From Spinellus fusiger (taxonomy: Eukaryota > Mucoromycota > Mucoromycetes > Mucorales > Phycomycetaceae), in contig JALLLS010000039.1 in assembly GCA_025094145.1 (NCBI GenBank), positions 124,001-188,000 on the forward strand: a stretch of DNA of 64,000 nt, written 5' to 3'. The translations under genes were made by a program, and so were the position numbers. This document shows, piece after piece, positions 10,416-23,739 of this stretch. Numbering within the stretch: position 1 is the stretch's first letter; every line of letters starts with the position of its first letter. The notes beneath the pieces were generated by a model. It made no database searches. It was not told the origin of the DNA and saw only the letters and a list, made by a program, of their open reading frames with translations.

Positions 10416-13400
10416 ATGGCAAAGAAGAAGAATAAAGTGGTTTCTCAAAGAGGATTCGCTACAGTATCAGCACCCTCTAAGAAAGTAGCAGTGGAGAAGG
10501 AGCAGGAGATATGTGACGTAGAGCCAGTGTCTAGTGTCAGTGTATCTGAACTTGTAAAGGCTGCGGAGGCTGTGAAGAGAGGCCTCCCAAGAGAAGAAGA
10601 ACACGTGGATCCTATAGTGAAGCTGGTTGAACACTACCACGCTATCAATGAAAGAAAGTCAGAAAAGATACTAGAGAGTTTGACTCAGCGTGAGCCCAAA
10701 GACCAGCGAGTGCCTGAAGAGCAGATCAAAGGATTAAATATTCCTGCACGCGTAGAACAGACCATATTAAAGACTCTACAGCGGTTGGAAGAGGATACTA
10801 CCTTTCGTGAGTAGCAGTGCAGTGTAGTGTAGTGGTAGTAACTCTCTCTCTCCCTCTCTTGGATACAGGTGTGTTTAAGAAACATGTTCATCGTGGAACC
10901 CATCAAAATGATAAAGACAAAACAGTGGGACAAATGGATGTTCTCTTTCTTGTTCTATTGAAATTAGGATTTGATCATCAAGACATTGAACATTCATTTG
11001 AAGCTACACTAGCATTGACCATAGAAGAACATCTTGACTGGGTAAATAATAACAGTAATAGCAGTAGTAACATAAAGAATAATAAAGAAATGCGTGGATA
11101 TAATACTAAAGCTGTATTGACCCATTTGGATAGTTATGCGTCAATGTACCTTATGAACGCATGCCTCTTGGTTTTTATGATAAATACTTTAATGAGTTGG
11201 GTAAAGTACAAATGATATAGTGGACATTGATATTGAACTGTGTGCTAGATACATCTATTAGAATTGGACATTGCAAGACAGAAGAGGTAGGCTTGAGAAC
11301 TATTTTACTGTGTTAAGATAATTACTAACCTCATACATCTCTCACGGACAAGAAAATAAAGAAAAAGGATGAGAAAAGAGAATCTTCTACTACACCCACA
11401 GATACACCCACAGATACAGTCCACATCGTAGTGGATAAGCCAAAGACAGTAGAAACTAAACAAGCCCTGTCTGTTACTGACAATGATATGAAGTCTCGTA
11501 TTTTACAAGCAGCCGAAGCGACATGGGAAAGTCCAATTTCTATTGATTCATGTCTATTCTGATGGAATTGCCTAGGCATGCATTCTGATTGATTCTTACA
11601 TGTGTCTGGTCATTAGGCTGAGGAAGAAGAGTCCATCAACATAAAGTATGCTAGACTCAATCTACAACTTATGAGCCTAGAAAAGCAGATGCCCTCCAAA
11701 AAGAAGAAAGGCAAACATCCTCCCAATGTATTATCAGGCACTGCTCTGGAAGTAGCCGAGCGAAAGATAAAGGATCTAAGGAATACCCTCAGTAACCTCG
11801 AAACAGACTGGGAATTTGATAAGAAACAATCTCATAATGCTCTGGTGGCTCTGGTGGCTGAAAAGAAAAAGGCACACGAAGAGAGAGAAGAGGAAAACAG
11901 GCGGAGGGAAGAGAGTCTGCCTGTTCCAGAAGTATCCTCTGATCCAGTGTCTTCTATTATGAACCAGACTACGCTTATGGAAGAGAAGGAAGAAGAAGAT
12001 ACTCTGTTAGGTGGACTCATGATGGAGGAAGAAGAGTGTTTATACGAACGTACCTTTACAAATACATCTTCCCTCATAAAGGCAGAGGACTTTTCTGTCT
12101 CGAGTTGGAAAGGAGATCTACCAAAAGACCTCTTGAAGAAATATTGCGAAGGAATCGGTTATAGAGTCCAATCGTATACAAACCAACATATCAGTACTAA
12201 TCTATGGCGTGCTACTGTTCACATAAAGAAACCACGGGATTTGGAAGCATCTCTTTCTTATGAACTGCCTGCCACCCTAGGAGCCACTCAATGCCAAGAT
12301 GCTGAGCAATTGGTAGCGGTAAGCCTTGTTCTTTTTCCATTCAACATCTCACTCCTTTTCATTCTCATGCCTATATTCATAAATAAACGGCTCTTCTTAA
12401 TGCCTTTTTCTTTTCTTCTATGGTTAGACTGCCGCATTGTTTGAATTGAGTCCTGGTGGGTTGAATTTGCATTCCCTACCATTACCCTACAAAAATAAAT
12501 GGTCAGAGTGGCAAAATGAAAAGGCAGGACAAGATAAGACATATTTTTCTTCTTTTTTCTCTTGCTAAAGTTGCCTACTCTTCTTTTATGATAGAGAGTG
12601 GAAAAGGAAGAGTCCATAAAAAGGGTGTCTAGAGAACGTCTTTCTTTCCTCGTTCATCTTGTTGAGAAGTCCTACGAGGGGAAAAAGAAAACTACTAGTG
12701 TAAGTCCTTGTTTATTATACTTCAAAAAGGAAAGAAAGAAAGGAGAAACCCACGACTCACTCTATAGAGAATTCTTTTTATTTATTTATTTTTCTTTTGT
12801 AGGAAGAGACTTCTTTTGTGGAAAAGACACCTTCTGTACAAGCCAATAGTAATGTAATGGACATGGACATGTTTTCAAAACGCAAAGATATTTTTCCAAA
12901 AGTGCAGACATCATTTGAAAAACGACTCAACACTGACGGTTATCTTGATATGAAGGTACTCAGAAACAACTTTATTATTATTATTTGTTTTGGATTCTTT
13001 CTTATCTTGGGCCTTATATGTATATCAATATAAAAGAGAAAAAGGAACGAATTGCCCATTGCAGCTTACAGAGAACAGATCCTTGAGCTTGTACAGACTC
13101 ACCAAGTGATTGTTATCTCTGGAGAGACAGGATGGTAAATGACAGCTTACAGAATGAGAAAGGAAAATGGAAATAATCGTTATTCTTATGTGTTTATGAA
13201 TGTAGTGGAAAGAGTACACAAGTCCCTCAATTTTTAGCAGAGGCTTTGTTGACAGACCCGTCAAGCTTTGGTTCTGTTGTTTGCACACAGGTAAATGATA
13301 GAAAGAGATGCCATCCCATCTAGTGTGTGACTAGAAAGCACCTACGAATACTATGTATACTATTAAAATATATTACATTACATTATATAACATTACATTA

Positions 13401-16400
13401 CATTATATAATACAACACAATACAATACAATACAATAGCCCCGTAGAATTTCAGCCATGTCGATTGCTCAAAGAGTATCTACCGAAATGGGTGACCCTCC
13501 TCGTACCACTGGCACTCATAAGGCCATGGTGGGCTATCAAATACGACTGGAAAGCAAAGTATCACCAGAGAACACACTCGTCTTTTGTACAACGGTAGGT
13601 CTTTTCTTTATATCTTGGTGTATGAAAATGAAAATGAAAATGAAAATAACGCGTGCTTTCTACAGGGCATTCTGTTACGAAGACTTGAGAGTGATAAACT
13701 GCTGAGTGGCATTACCCATGTCATTGTTGATGAAGTCCATGAGCGTACAATTGATAGTGATTTCCTACTCATTATTCTTCGGCGCTTGTGTCATATTCGA
13801 CCAGATTTAAGGTAATAAGTATAAGTCATAAAGTAGCATGCCCTGTATTCATGTGACTAAAATAAACTTTTGTAGAGTTGTATTGATGAGTGCCACTGCA
13901 GAGACAAATCGGTTCTCCTCTTATTTTAATGATTGCCCGGTAGTCGTTGTTCCAGGAAGAACTTTCCCAGTTCATGTAAGATATCTTGAGGATGTTGTTG
14001 AAGCAACAGGTAATTACAAGATAATAAACAGTGCACATAACGTAACACATGTATTGGATTCACATTTATTTAGGCTATGTCTTGGAGTCTGATTCACCTT
14101 ATGCTGTTCAACGTAAAAGAGTTCGTCAAGGTAAGAGATCAGAATCAGATGAGAATCGGATGAGAATCAAATAGATGGAGTACAACTCATTATTGATATG
14201 AATCAGAACAAGGCAGTGTTGAGGTAGCAGGGAAATTTGGTTCGTCTCGCAAAGTCCGGCTCGAATGGTTCGAAGATGATTCTGATGCTGATGATCCTTA
14301 TGACCCAACATATATTGAATCAAAGCTGACATCAGTGACTCATCCTGAAGATGAGGATGAAACAAATACAGTGAAATACTCAAAACAAACCTACAAAATG
14401 TTACGACGCATGGATGAGAACAAAATCAACTATGACATACTCCTTCATCTTATTGAATATATCTGCATCTATGCTCAAGAACAAAAGGAATATTTAGAAA
14501 CAAGTCAGATTCCTTCTACAGGGGCAATTTTGATCTTTCTACCCGGTATGCCGGAGATTCGTAAACTATTTGATATTGTGTCTAGCCATCATCAGCTGGG
14601 AGATCCTGAAAAGTATCTGCTCATTGCATTGCATTCAGCACTTTCTTCAGAACATCAGGAGCGTGCATTTGACACACCACCTCCAGGTGTTCGAAAGATC
14701 ATCTTATCTACTAATATTGCAGAAACAGGTGTGACAATTAGTGATGTTACCATCGTTATTGACACAGGAATGGCAAAAGTAATAAGGTTTGTTTGAAAGA
14801 AGTTTGAGGAAGAAAAATTCTAAAGTGTCATTGATTAGCTATGACGATAAAAAGAAAATCACACGACTTCGACAGACATTTGTTACCAAGGCCAATGCAA
14901 AGCAAAGACGTGGACGTGCGGGCCGAGTGCAAGAAGGCATATGTTTTCATTTGTTCTCTCAACATAGATACGAGATGGTAAATAACGAAATGAGAGATAT
15001 GGACATGGAGAAAGACACTAGCAATAGACATGGCATTGTTGATCCAAGAGATTTACAAAAAAAGTCTGTGGGTTCTGTTCTATTATTTTAGATGGCCAAC
15101 TATGAAACTCCAGAAATATTAAGGTTGCCTTTGGAAGAGTTGTGTTTGCGTATCAAGGTTTGTGGGCTTGGATCCATTCATGAAGTACTTGAAGCAGCAC
15201 TGGACTCTCCTTCAAAGACAATGATCGAAAACGCAATCCAGACACTCCAGGAGGTATTTTCATAAGGGTGAATCTCAATCCACAGGCACATAACCAAAAA
15301 AGAGGGTCTAGGTACAAGCACTGTCTTTTGATGGCACAGAGACATTGACTCCTTTGGGTGTTCATCTGTCCAACCTTCCTGTGAATGTTCATATTGGAAA
15401 GATGATTTTGTTTGGAGCCATATTCCAATGTTTGGATCCAGTGCTGACTATTGCCGCCTCTCTTAGTTTCAAAAGTCCATTTGTTAGACCGTTTGGAAAA
15501 GAAAAGGAAGCCGATATTGCTCGTGCACGATTTATGCATGGTAAATATCTTTACTTTTTTTTTTGTTTTTTGTCTTTTTGCCTTTACATTTATGCTAATA
15601 CGGGTGTCTGTTAGCTCATTCTGACTTTTGGACTATCTACATGGCTTACACCAGCTGGCGTACTAAAATGAATCAAGTACAAGGCAAAGCCAACCGGTTC
15701 AGGCAAATGCATGAATTCTGTAATCAACACTTCCTCAGCCAGAAGAATATGGAAATGATAGAAGACATGAAAAAACAATATTTGGATTTACTGATAAGCA
15801 TTGGCTTTGTTCATGCTGACAGGCATTCTACTGCAAGAGAATATGAAATGAAGCACTATGTACGATTATGCCATATACCTTCAGCTTACAATATCTATGC
15901 TGAATCTGTGCCCATTGTAAATGCAGCAATCACAGCTGGGTTGTACCCAAAGATTGCTTCTCTTATGCGTGCTACGGGATCTTTTATTTCTGAAAAACTC
16001 ACAATGAAGATCCATCCCTCTTCGATTTTATTTGGACATGAGAAGGGACTATCTTCTGAATTTGTAGCCTACAATACAATCATCATGAATAACGACAAAG
16101 TGTACTTATGGGAGGCTTCATCAATAGACTCTATAGCAGTAATGCTGCTAGCAACAAATATGGAGATTAAAGTAAGAGAACCATAATGAAGGGTCAACTC
16201 ACTAGATGATGTGTAAACTATTAGCATAAACAACGTCGCGTTGTGTTGGATCATTGGATTCATTTCTCTTGTTTTGCAAGATCTGCAGTTCTAGTCAAGC
16301 TTCTAAGAACAGAGTTGGTAAGATATATTTATTCTTTTTTGTTTTGTTTTGGTTTTGGTTTTTTTTTAAAAAAAAACCAAAACCAAAACAAAAACAAAAA

Positions 16401-16586
16401 CAAAAACAAAAGGGGGGAGTCATTTATATTGCGGTTTATATTGAGATGGCTTATCATTTCAAATATCTACAGAACAACTTATTAGCAGCAAAAATGAATC
16501 AGCCTGATCTTGATTTGACCTCTGTTGATCAAGAAATTATGTCTTCTATGGTTATGGTTTTGGAGCAAAGGGGCACAAACAAATAA
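10416..16586 (+). CDS. DHX29: DEAH-box RNA helicase, DHX29-like
   Basis: About 20 exons separated by short introns. DHX29-type helicases bind the 40S/43S complex and aid scanning through structured leaders. The N-terminus ([13 protein letters not shown]) and the 11.6-12.3 kb part ([31 protein letters not shown]) match the DHX29-specific region. Helicase motifs: I, GETGCGKST, split by an intron at 13135; II, DEVH near 13730; III, LMSAT near 13885; the [12 protein letters not shown] segment near 14540; [15 protein letters not shown] near 14710; [11 protein letters not shown] near 14910. HA2/OB-fold region: [13 protein letters not shown] and [20 protein letters not shown]. The end [12 protein letters not shown] stops at 16586. 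Exons 10416-10806, 10869-11041, 11134-11200, 11249-11286 and 11353 onward are in phase; the junction around 11560-11630 is unclear. Several introns hold simple repeats, such as 13360-13440. Confidence 0.92.
16342..16393. repeat. Perfect intronic hairpin in the helicase gene
   Basis: A 26-base perfect inverted repeat without loop: T/G-rich arm 16342-16367, A/C-rich arm 16368-16393, centred on nine T then nine A. It sits in an intron near the 3' end of the DHX29-like gene and is followed by an aaaaac-type simple repeat. Confidence 0.85.
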
Positions 16587-17600
16587 CTCTGTAATTAATT
16601 GATGCAAGTTAGTTATAGCATAAAGTAGAATCATTTTAAGCAATACTATGCTTGGTGCTGTTAGGAAATAAAATTGACCAAAGAATAAATAGACTGTTTC
16701 TAAAACTGTGATATGTACGTAGTTCTAATCTCCAATCCATACTTTGTAAACAAATGTACTTTTCTTTATCCTAAAACATGCACAGTACACATAGTAAAGC
16801 CTTTGAATTTTAATATAATATAAATAATAAAATGCCATATACAAGTCTATCAAGTATAATTTACTAATGCTCGAAAGTATAGTCCCTAGGTCTCACCATG
16901 GTTCATTCATCTCGGACATATCTTTGTGATATAACTGCTGATGAATCTCATAAAGCTACAATAGTTAGTGTGTGCAAATAAATTAAATCATCAGAAATTA
17001 CATCATTCTCATATTACAAATAATCTTCTTTAAACTAGGGGAACAGTTGATTGCATTGTTTCAGATTTAGGGTGTTAATATTACCTCCATACTTTACTTA
17101 TTATTAAACTAAATCTATGAATACGAATGATATAAGCTTGAGCTCTTTAATATGTAAAGAAAAGAAGTGTTTATAATATAATAGAAAGGGTTTACTATCA
17201 AAGGCATAGATCGTATACAGCTGTATATCTTGATTATTCATTTAATCTAAACAACGTTTTTAATCAAAGAAATAGTAATAGAATGAATGAATGAAGGACA
17301 GAACTAATAAATTTGATATTAGATAATACGAATATATATATATATATAGTTTGTAGTTGCACATTATGAAATGAAGATAAAGATAAAGACAATAATGTTA
17401 ATGTTAATACATATATAAGATGGATCATATAATTATAAGTCCAATGATCACTGTACTAAATAATTAATTGTAATTTGAAATCAAAAAAAGAATAAAGACT
17501 ATATACTGTCATCGATTATGATATTCTTTTTGTCATATTTACATCTAACGGTTTTGACAAAAAGCATAAAGCAAAACAAAAACAAAAACAAAAACAAAAA
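16587..17600. other. AT-rich intergenic region between convergent genes
   Basis: About 1 kb between the helicase stop and the stop of the minus-strand Spt23-like gene. Contains a TA dinucleotide run at 17334-17347 and an aaaaac simple repeat at 17573-17600. No gene seen. Confidence 0.6.
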
Positions 17601-20130
17601 CTACCGGGTTTGATTACCACCTTGAACAATACGCATGGCAATTTCGCGTGCATCCTCCACCTTGCCTGTCATTTTCAATCCAACGACTTGTAATGCAAGC
17701 TCCATCAATGCTCTGTCATTCTCATTGTAGTATGTAAACAACTTCATATTCTCGCTATCCATGAGGACTGGGTATTCCTTGAACGAAAAAACGACAGTGC
17801 CTGGATCTACAGCAGGTGGAAGAATGCACACAAGAGTGTTGGATGACCAGTAATGGGTGCTAGATGCTGCTGTCTCGCCAAACATACAAGTCGGGCCTGG
17901 TCTAAACCCACTGCCTAGAATTGTCACCTCAATGCCACCATAGGTAGGCCCTTCGTTAGGAATAAGTCGCTGCAGCTGTGGCCGATCGTTATTGGTGACA
18001 GGAGGAAGAATGACAGGTGAGGTGTGTTTTTCTACTAGTATCATGGAAGAGGGTGTAGGGTGAATAGGCAATTGAAATCCGTTTTGCAAGGACTTTGCTA
18101 TCTGCTGTGAGTTCTGGGACATAATAGCATCGGTCATGACAGGCAAGAGACTGAATTTTTGGTCAAATAAAGACTGAGAGTTACTGCTACCAACGGCCAT
18201 ATGGAATTGAAGGGGATCTGTTTTGTTTATTAGAGACGCTGATGCTGCAGGTGTGGGTGTGGATACGGGTGTGGGTGTGGGTGTGGGTGTATCATTTGGA
18301 GTTGCATTCACAGACAGAGGTGCTGCAATAGACGGACTCTCATAGTTGCTGGTGGGTGTGAAGGACGCAGCAGATGTCTCCATATCAGTGCGGGCTCTTT
18401 TTCGTCCCGACTTGATTTTGTTGGATTTATGGTCGTCTGTAATCATAATGGGTGGTGACATCCCTGTTGCCACCTGTTTACCGGTATGATCAAGCATTTC
18501 AAAGTAGATACTGCACACATATTAGTGAGATGTATTGTCACCCTGCCGTACATAAACAATATCCTTACCAAAAGCCCAGTCTTTCGTTGTGGTGTCTACA
18601 GTAGCAAGTGATACGGGTTGGAAGAATGGTATCACCAGAACTAAAGTCGACAATCTCTGGACAGTTAAACAGAAGCACTTTTTGTTCTTCAAGAGCCAAG
18701 GACTTCTCATCTTCCGTCAATGACTTTTCGTTTTCAGCCTCTGTGCTAGTCTTCTTTTCCTTTCTTCTTTGGGATCTTTTACACTATAGTCCTTGGATTA
18801 GTCCAATGCACACATCAAAGAAAGAGACACATAGAATAGTTACCTCTCGCTGAATACAACCAATGCATGTCGTCACCTTGCGTGAGGGATCACTGGCACA
18901 AATCACTCGTGTATTCAAAAAGAGAATTTTCTCCTGCTTGATGGGTAGATTTGTGCTGTCGATCTTGATACTGCTAGGCGTTGTTGATATGAGCATTTGT
19001 CGCTTGAGTTTGTCTCTAGCCACCATATGTTCTGGCAGTTTCAAATGTGACCACCACTGTGCCTTGTCCCCGTCGTCGGTTACCAATTGAATACACAGCT
19101 TGATCTGTGTTTCTACACGCGACTTTGCTCCTGTCTGGGGAACTCCTAGAACGCGGATTTGCATGCTACACCAGAGAAATGGCCAAATGTTAGTTGTGCT
19201 TTTTATTTATATATATATAAAGATATACATATACATATCTATATAGATGTGTGTGTGTGTGTGCATTTTGTTTATTTCTTACCTAGATGTATGCATTGTA
19301 TCCATTGGGTGTGATCGAGGACTCTGAGAGTACGGCGTATCTAGAGATGGCTCGTATTTGATAGATGCAGTAGAATGGAGTGCAGGAGAGGACTGCACGT
19401 TAGGAAAGGAACTACTAGAGAGTAGAAACACGGTATATTTATATACATGATTAGCTTCTACAGTATCCCCATACTCTGACAATAGAAGTTACACTATGAA
19501 ATTACGAAACTGCGCTTACACTGTACTAGCAAATTGCATTGGGTAATTGGAGATGTATTCAGTGAAATTTCTCGCTAGGTTAGGAATGGCCTGTGGAAAT
19601 GGATTGTGGGTGACATTGGAAAAGAACTGTACAAAGAGACAGTTGACATTGTTAGGTAAGCATCAAAAGAACTCTGTCTTCCTTGCTTAGACCATGCTTA
19701 CGTTGTTAAAGCCAGACCAGAATGTCTGGTTGGGTTCATCAGGAAGAGTCGTGGCTGGCTGCAGTGGCTCTACAATATTCTGGACAGACAAAAGTCCAGA
19801 CAAACTCGACATTGACGGTGACGAGGAGATTGATAGGTTTGTTTGCATAGTGAGAGGAGAAGAGATATTCATTAGCATTTCATTCTTCTGTGGTGGTTGC
19901 TGTGTCTGTGCCTGAGTCTGCTGCTGATATTCTTTTGTGGACTCCATGAAAAATAGAGGATTATCAGGAGAAAGTTGATCAAGCTTATGGAAAAACGACT
20001 GGTCAATAAATGGCTGAGGGATATGTGCTGACTCTTCATGAGGCTCACTTGTTGAAGAGCCAGATGGAGAATCACATGAAATGTCATCGGCCGACATGAC
20101 CAGGTCCATAAGAGGACTGCTATTTTGCAT
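17601..20130 (-). CDS. Spt23/Mga2-like transcription factor, short form without ankyrin repeats or membrane anchor
   Basis: Six exons: 20130-19702, 19626-19520, 19414-19283, 19165-18844, about 18760-18569, and 18510-17601. The order is that of Spt23/Mga2, fungal regulators of fatty-acid desaturase genes that sit in the ER membrane until proteasome processing frees them. An acidic, Ser/Gln-rich N-terminus is followed by a conserved DNA-binding-like region (RVLGVPQTGAKSRVETQIKL; LLFNCPEIVDFSSGDTILPT; ITCYCRHHNERLGF), MATGMSPPIM-type text, and an IPT/TIG domain (LIPNEGPTYGGIEVTILGSG; STHYWSSNTLVCILPP). It ends soon after ALMELALQVVGLKMTGK, at GGNQTR. Classical family members continue with ankyrin repeats and a C-terminal membrane helix; neither is found here or downstream. 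The protein would be soluble, so proteolytic release would not be needed (inference). The first bases of exon 5 are uncertain. Confidence 0.85.
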
Positions 20131-21284
20131 AATGTGTAAAGAGTCTGTCTAGTAGCGAATCGAATAGAATATTTATATCTACATATTTTTAGAGGCCTGT
20201 TGCTACATATAAGACAATTAGATAGCTAAGTAAGTTACGGTAAAAACCTAATTTATTACATATAGAATCATACATATTGATTGGGGCTTAGCTTGCATAG
20301 GATCACTAGATAATAACACATGTTAACAGCCCTGAATGCAAACTGTCTGTAAAATGGCTTTGCTTCATGTGATAAAGCGTGATTTTATCTCAGTCCAATA
20401 TAGCGTCAATGCACAATCGAAGTTGAGAATATTCATCTTGCTAATTATGATTGAACAATGCAAGACATGTACAAAGGTGTATTCAAATAATTTGTATATA
20501 TAATATTTGTACCAAAGTGTACCTTTTAGCTTGGTGTGATCCGTTTAAGAAAGAACAAATAATTTATAAAGCCAATAGAAAGATAGCAGAGATATATATT
20601 TCTCAAAACTAAAATTTATACTCTTGACTTTTAGTTATATATTTATATATATTGGTATAAATCGAATCTAACTATCAATCATACATACAAGTTAGACGTG
20701 CAGACTGAACTTCACTTTATCTCTAATAATGTGAAGATGACTATAAGTACTTCTAGCATTGATTTATGTTCAGATAACACCTACATAAATATTAAATAAA
20801 ATTGTTATTGTGTAAAGGACACTGCAATGATTAGAAGATTATCCAGTAGTTTGGTCTGCCCTATTGAAAATACTTCTAGACATTTAAATATAAACGACGA
20901 GATCATTATTCATTTATGCTGCAAATGAATGATAGAGACTAAAATATACAGTGAAGTCTAAAAACGCTTGTAAATCTTAGGTTCATCGACTCTATTTTTC
21001 TATCATGTCATTCTACTTGTTTATATATATATATAATCATACATTAAACATAGCCAAGGTCAGCATAATAATAGATGCAAGTTTATTTGACAAAAGTCTT
21101 AATATTTGGTACTATCACCCCTTACTTCCGTGATAGCCTCGCATCTCCGAGGGATAATAATGAAAACATTAATCTTTTCTATTAGGCTTTTATTTACTAT
21201 TCAAGTAACTTTTTTTAGTACCGGGAAAGAGAGACAGTGACAGTTCCAATACTGACGAGGACTCACTCTAGTGGACTATAGGTG
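20131..21284. other. AT-rich intergenic region
   Basis: Upstream of the Spt23-like gene. No further gene seen. Short TA-rich runs occur at 20635-20655 and 21020-21036. Confidence 0.55.
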
Positions 21285-22567
21285 TATAAAGTGACCAACA
21301 ATAAGAATTGGAATTTTTCAAATTCACGGCTTTTTTATATTAAAAAATAACATACACTGTTTTTTTTCTTTCATAATACTTCTTTTCTTATAATATCTAA
21401 CTCATCCAACGCTGCAAAAATCCTCACCAGGACTTCCTGAGATGTATGAGAAATATACCAGCTTTGAGACTTGTTCAGCCATCTTATATAAGGTGCTGAA
21501 TATAAACACCACCCAAGCTGAGGCATATTGTATGCTCAACGTGCCTTCTTCCACTATAGTGGACATCATTAAGCACTACAAGGAAACAAGCTTGATATTA
21601 ATTTCTACCAAGAGTGGCTGACGAAGAAAGTTGGACGACAGGGCCTTTCAGTAGTTGAAGAGAACAGTTATGAGCAGCTCTCATCAGACCAAAGTGGTCA
21701 TCACGGCAAGCATGGCCATTAAGGTATTAAGACGAACCTTGAAGAACTACATTGATAGAATGAGGTTCTATTCACTCAGTCCATTGGTGGATCTTGTTCT
21801 AATCAAGAAATATATAGAGGCAAGGCCTCAGTAGGCCCGTGAGCACGCTGACTGAACTCATAAGTAGTGGCAAGTAGTTGTATGGTTCGATGAGTCCAGA
21901 GTCAAGCTCATAAGCTACGACAAGGAGGTCAAAGTCATCAGGCAGAATGGTATGACTTTCTAGCCCAAGAATGTCCTGGAAACAAGGTAGTTTGGAGGTG
22001 GTAGAGTGATAATATAGGTTGTTTTATTGTGGAGTGTGTTGGGAGATGGATCATAGTGGAAAGTAGGATAAAATCCAGCAAGTATATCAATGTCTTGGGA
22101 GATGTCTACTGCCATGAACTTGAGTCCCTCTCTCTCTTAAACCTTAGAGTCAGTTACTGCCTACAAAAAGATAAGAATAGAAATCTAAGAACAAGGCAAC
22201 TCAATGAGAGAGCAGTGAATGGTATATTAATGACTCTTTATTGATCCTTACAATACTGATCTCAATCCAATGCAGCATCTGTGGATTTAATTGAATATCG
22301 TTAGGAAGAATAGAAGAGTGTATACCACCAAGAAAGTGTTGGAGGCTGCCCTGATGCTGGAATGGGGTAATATATCGAATTAATAGACTATCCCATTGCC
22401 AGCATGGGGCGGAGATGCCATACAGTGATATATGCCAAAGGAGATCTTACAAAGTATTAATTGTATTATTATTTTATTTTCGATAAATAAAGATGTTGAA
22501 CATGTCCTAAATATTTTGTCCTGAAATTTATTTTCAAAAGTATTAAATTCAATTGGGTATGGCTGTA
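21285..22567 (+). mobile_element. Tc1-like transposon fossil, family 2 copy a
   Basis: A decayed transposase reads left to right: ETCSAILYKVLNINTTQAEA near 21465, then VWFDESRVKLISYDKEVKVI near 21880-21940 (the catalytic Asp block), a YINVLGDVYCHELESL segment near 22085, NTDLNPMQHLW near 22252, and the end GRRCHTVIYAKGDLTKY near 22405-22455. Stops and frameshifts are frequent. The right end, 22490-22567, matches the terminal inverted repeat of the complete element at 58268-59612 (aattgggtatggctg against its cagccacactcaactga), followed by TA. The 5' part matches 46022-46100. Confidence 0.8.
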
Positions 22568-22709
22568 TTAACACCCTTTTCTTCATTTATTGAATCTTTC
22601 ACTTCTCTATCTAATGGATCCATAAATACTTAACACCATTAAGATAAAGTATGAAACTATAATAGACACTACATCACTTTAATTTTTATTGAACATTGGA
22701 TCCGCTGCT

Positions 22710-23734
22710 TACACACCAGGAGGTCTTTAGGATATAGAAGGAAATAGTCGAAATACAATTGTTTAGAAATGACATGGATTTGAAAAGGAGCAAATAAAGT
22801 TAAATATATTCATGTTAGTTCTTAAATAAAGATTATTATGTAAATTTACCTGTAAATATCTGAATCCCATAGGAAACCACTTTCGATGTGGTGATATATA
22901 ATATGAATACAAATATCTATTCTTTTCTACAGAAAGGAACTGGTCTGTAGTGACCCTTTAATCCCTCTTCTGCAATTGTATAGATATTCTTTGATGCATT
23001 CACATCTCTGTTCCAAACAATTCCGCAACTTTGGCAAGCGCGGATATTGTTGAAACTCACTAATATCTCAGTGAGGATATTTGTGTTATAAGTGTGGCAG
23101 ATCTTAAGAACAAAAATAAAACAGTAACTGTTAGAAGAGCTTTTCATCTGGGCTTGAGTTCAATGTATTCAATAAGACATAGTATTGACTCTTCTTCTAA
23201 TAGATAATATATGGATTATTATTCTCAAGACAAGTATTAATTACAAGGTAAGCATACTATCTCTCTTATTGAATTATTACTAATAAACCCTTCTGTTATT
23301 AGGCAAGTTAAGACTCTTTCTCAAGTCAGTCCCAGGTGGTCTTCTTCCTTCTATACTGTCTAAGGTGTCTAGGCTGTCTAGGGTATACTCCTGAGCATAG
23401 TTATCTATCTTCCAAGGATAAAGCACAAGGTCTTTAGGTTGTGGATTCTATTGCTATGAAGGAATATACCTAGAACAGCAGTAGCTATAGTAATAGTATA
23501 TTTTTAGCTATATTATTACAATAAACAATTTTATTCACAAACAATTTTATTCATAAACAATATATTTTATTGATAATACAATTTGATATTGAGGTATACT
23601 ACAAAAAGAAATAAAAATTTAGATACTTACAAACCTTTGATTTTAGACACAGTTCCATAGAAGGGCAAATTTTATCATCCAGAAAGGAAGGAGATATCAG
23701 CGCTTAAAGGCCAGAAAAATCTCCTGGTGTGTAG
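22710..23734 (-). mobile_element. TIR element carrying TnpB/Fanzor-type relic, copy A (left arm)
   Basis: An element of about 1,025 bases bounded by ctacacaccaggag-type terminal inverted repeats: tacacaccaggagg at 22710, ctcctggtgtgtag ending at 23734. It is near-identical, in reverse, to copy B (25127-26152). It encodes only a short C-terminal zinc-ribbon/RuvC-III-like tail, so it is non-autonomous as it stands. Its 5' end (23734 side) resembles 48953 onward and 57651 onward. Its right end directly abuts the last readable PAK-kinase codons, so it inserted into or next to that gene. Confidence 0.8.
22917..23147 (-). pseudogene. TnpB/Fanzor-type nuclease, C-terminal remnant (copy A)
   Basis: A 76-residue frame, identical to the one at 25714-25944. 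NNIRACQSCGIVWNRDVNAS followed by KNI is the hallmark of the TnpB / Fanzor / Cas12f-like C-terminus: the second CxxC of the zinc ribbon and the RuvC-III Asp in RDVNA. The first pair of the ribbon is spoiled, since KICHTY replaces the expected CxxC. No RuvC-I or RuvC-II region and no N-terminal guide-RNA-binding lobe can be read upstream, so this is a truncated relic. Confidence 0.75.
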
Positions 23735-23739
23735 ACTTA

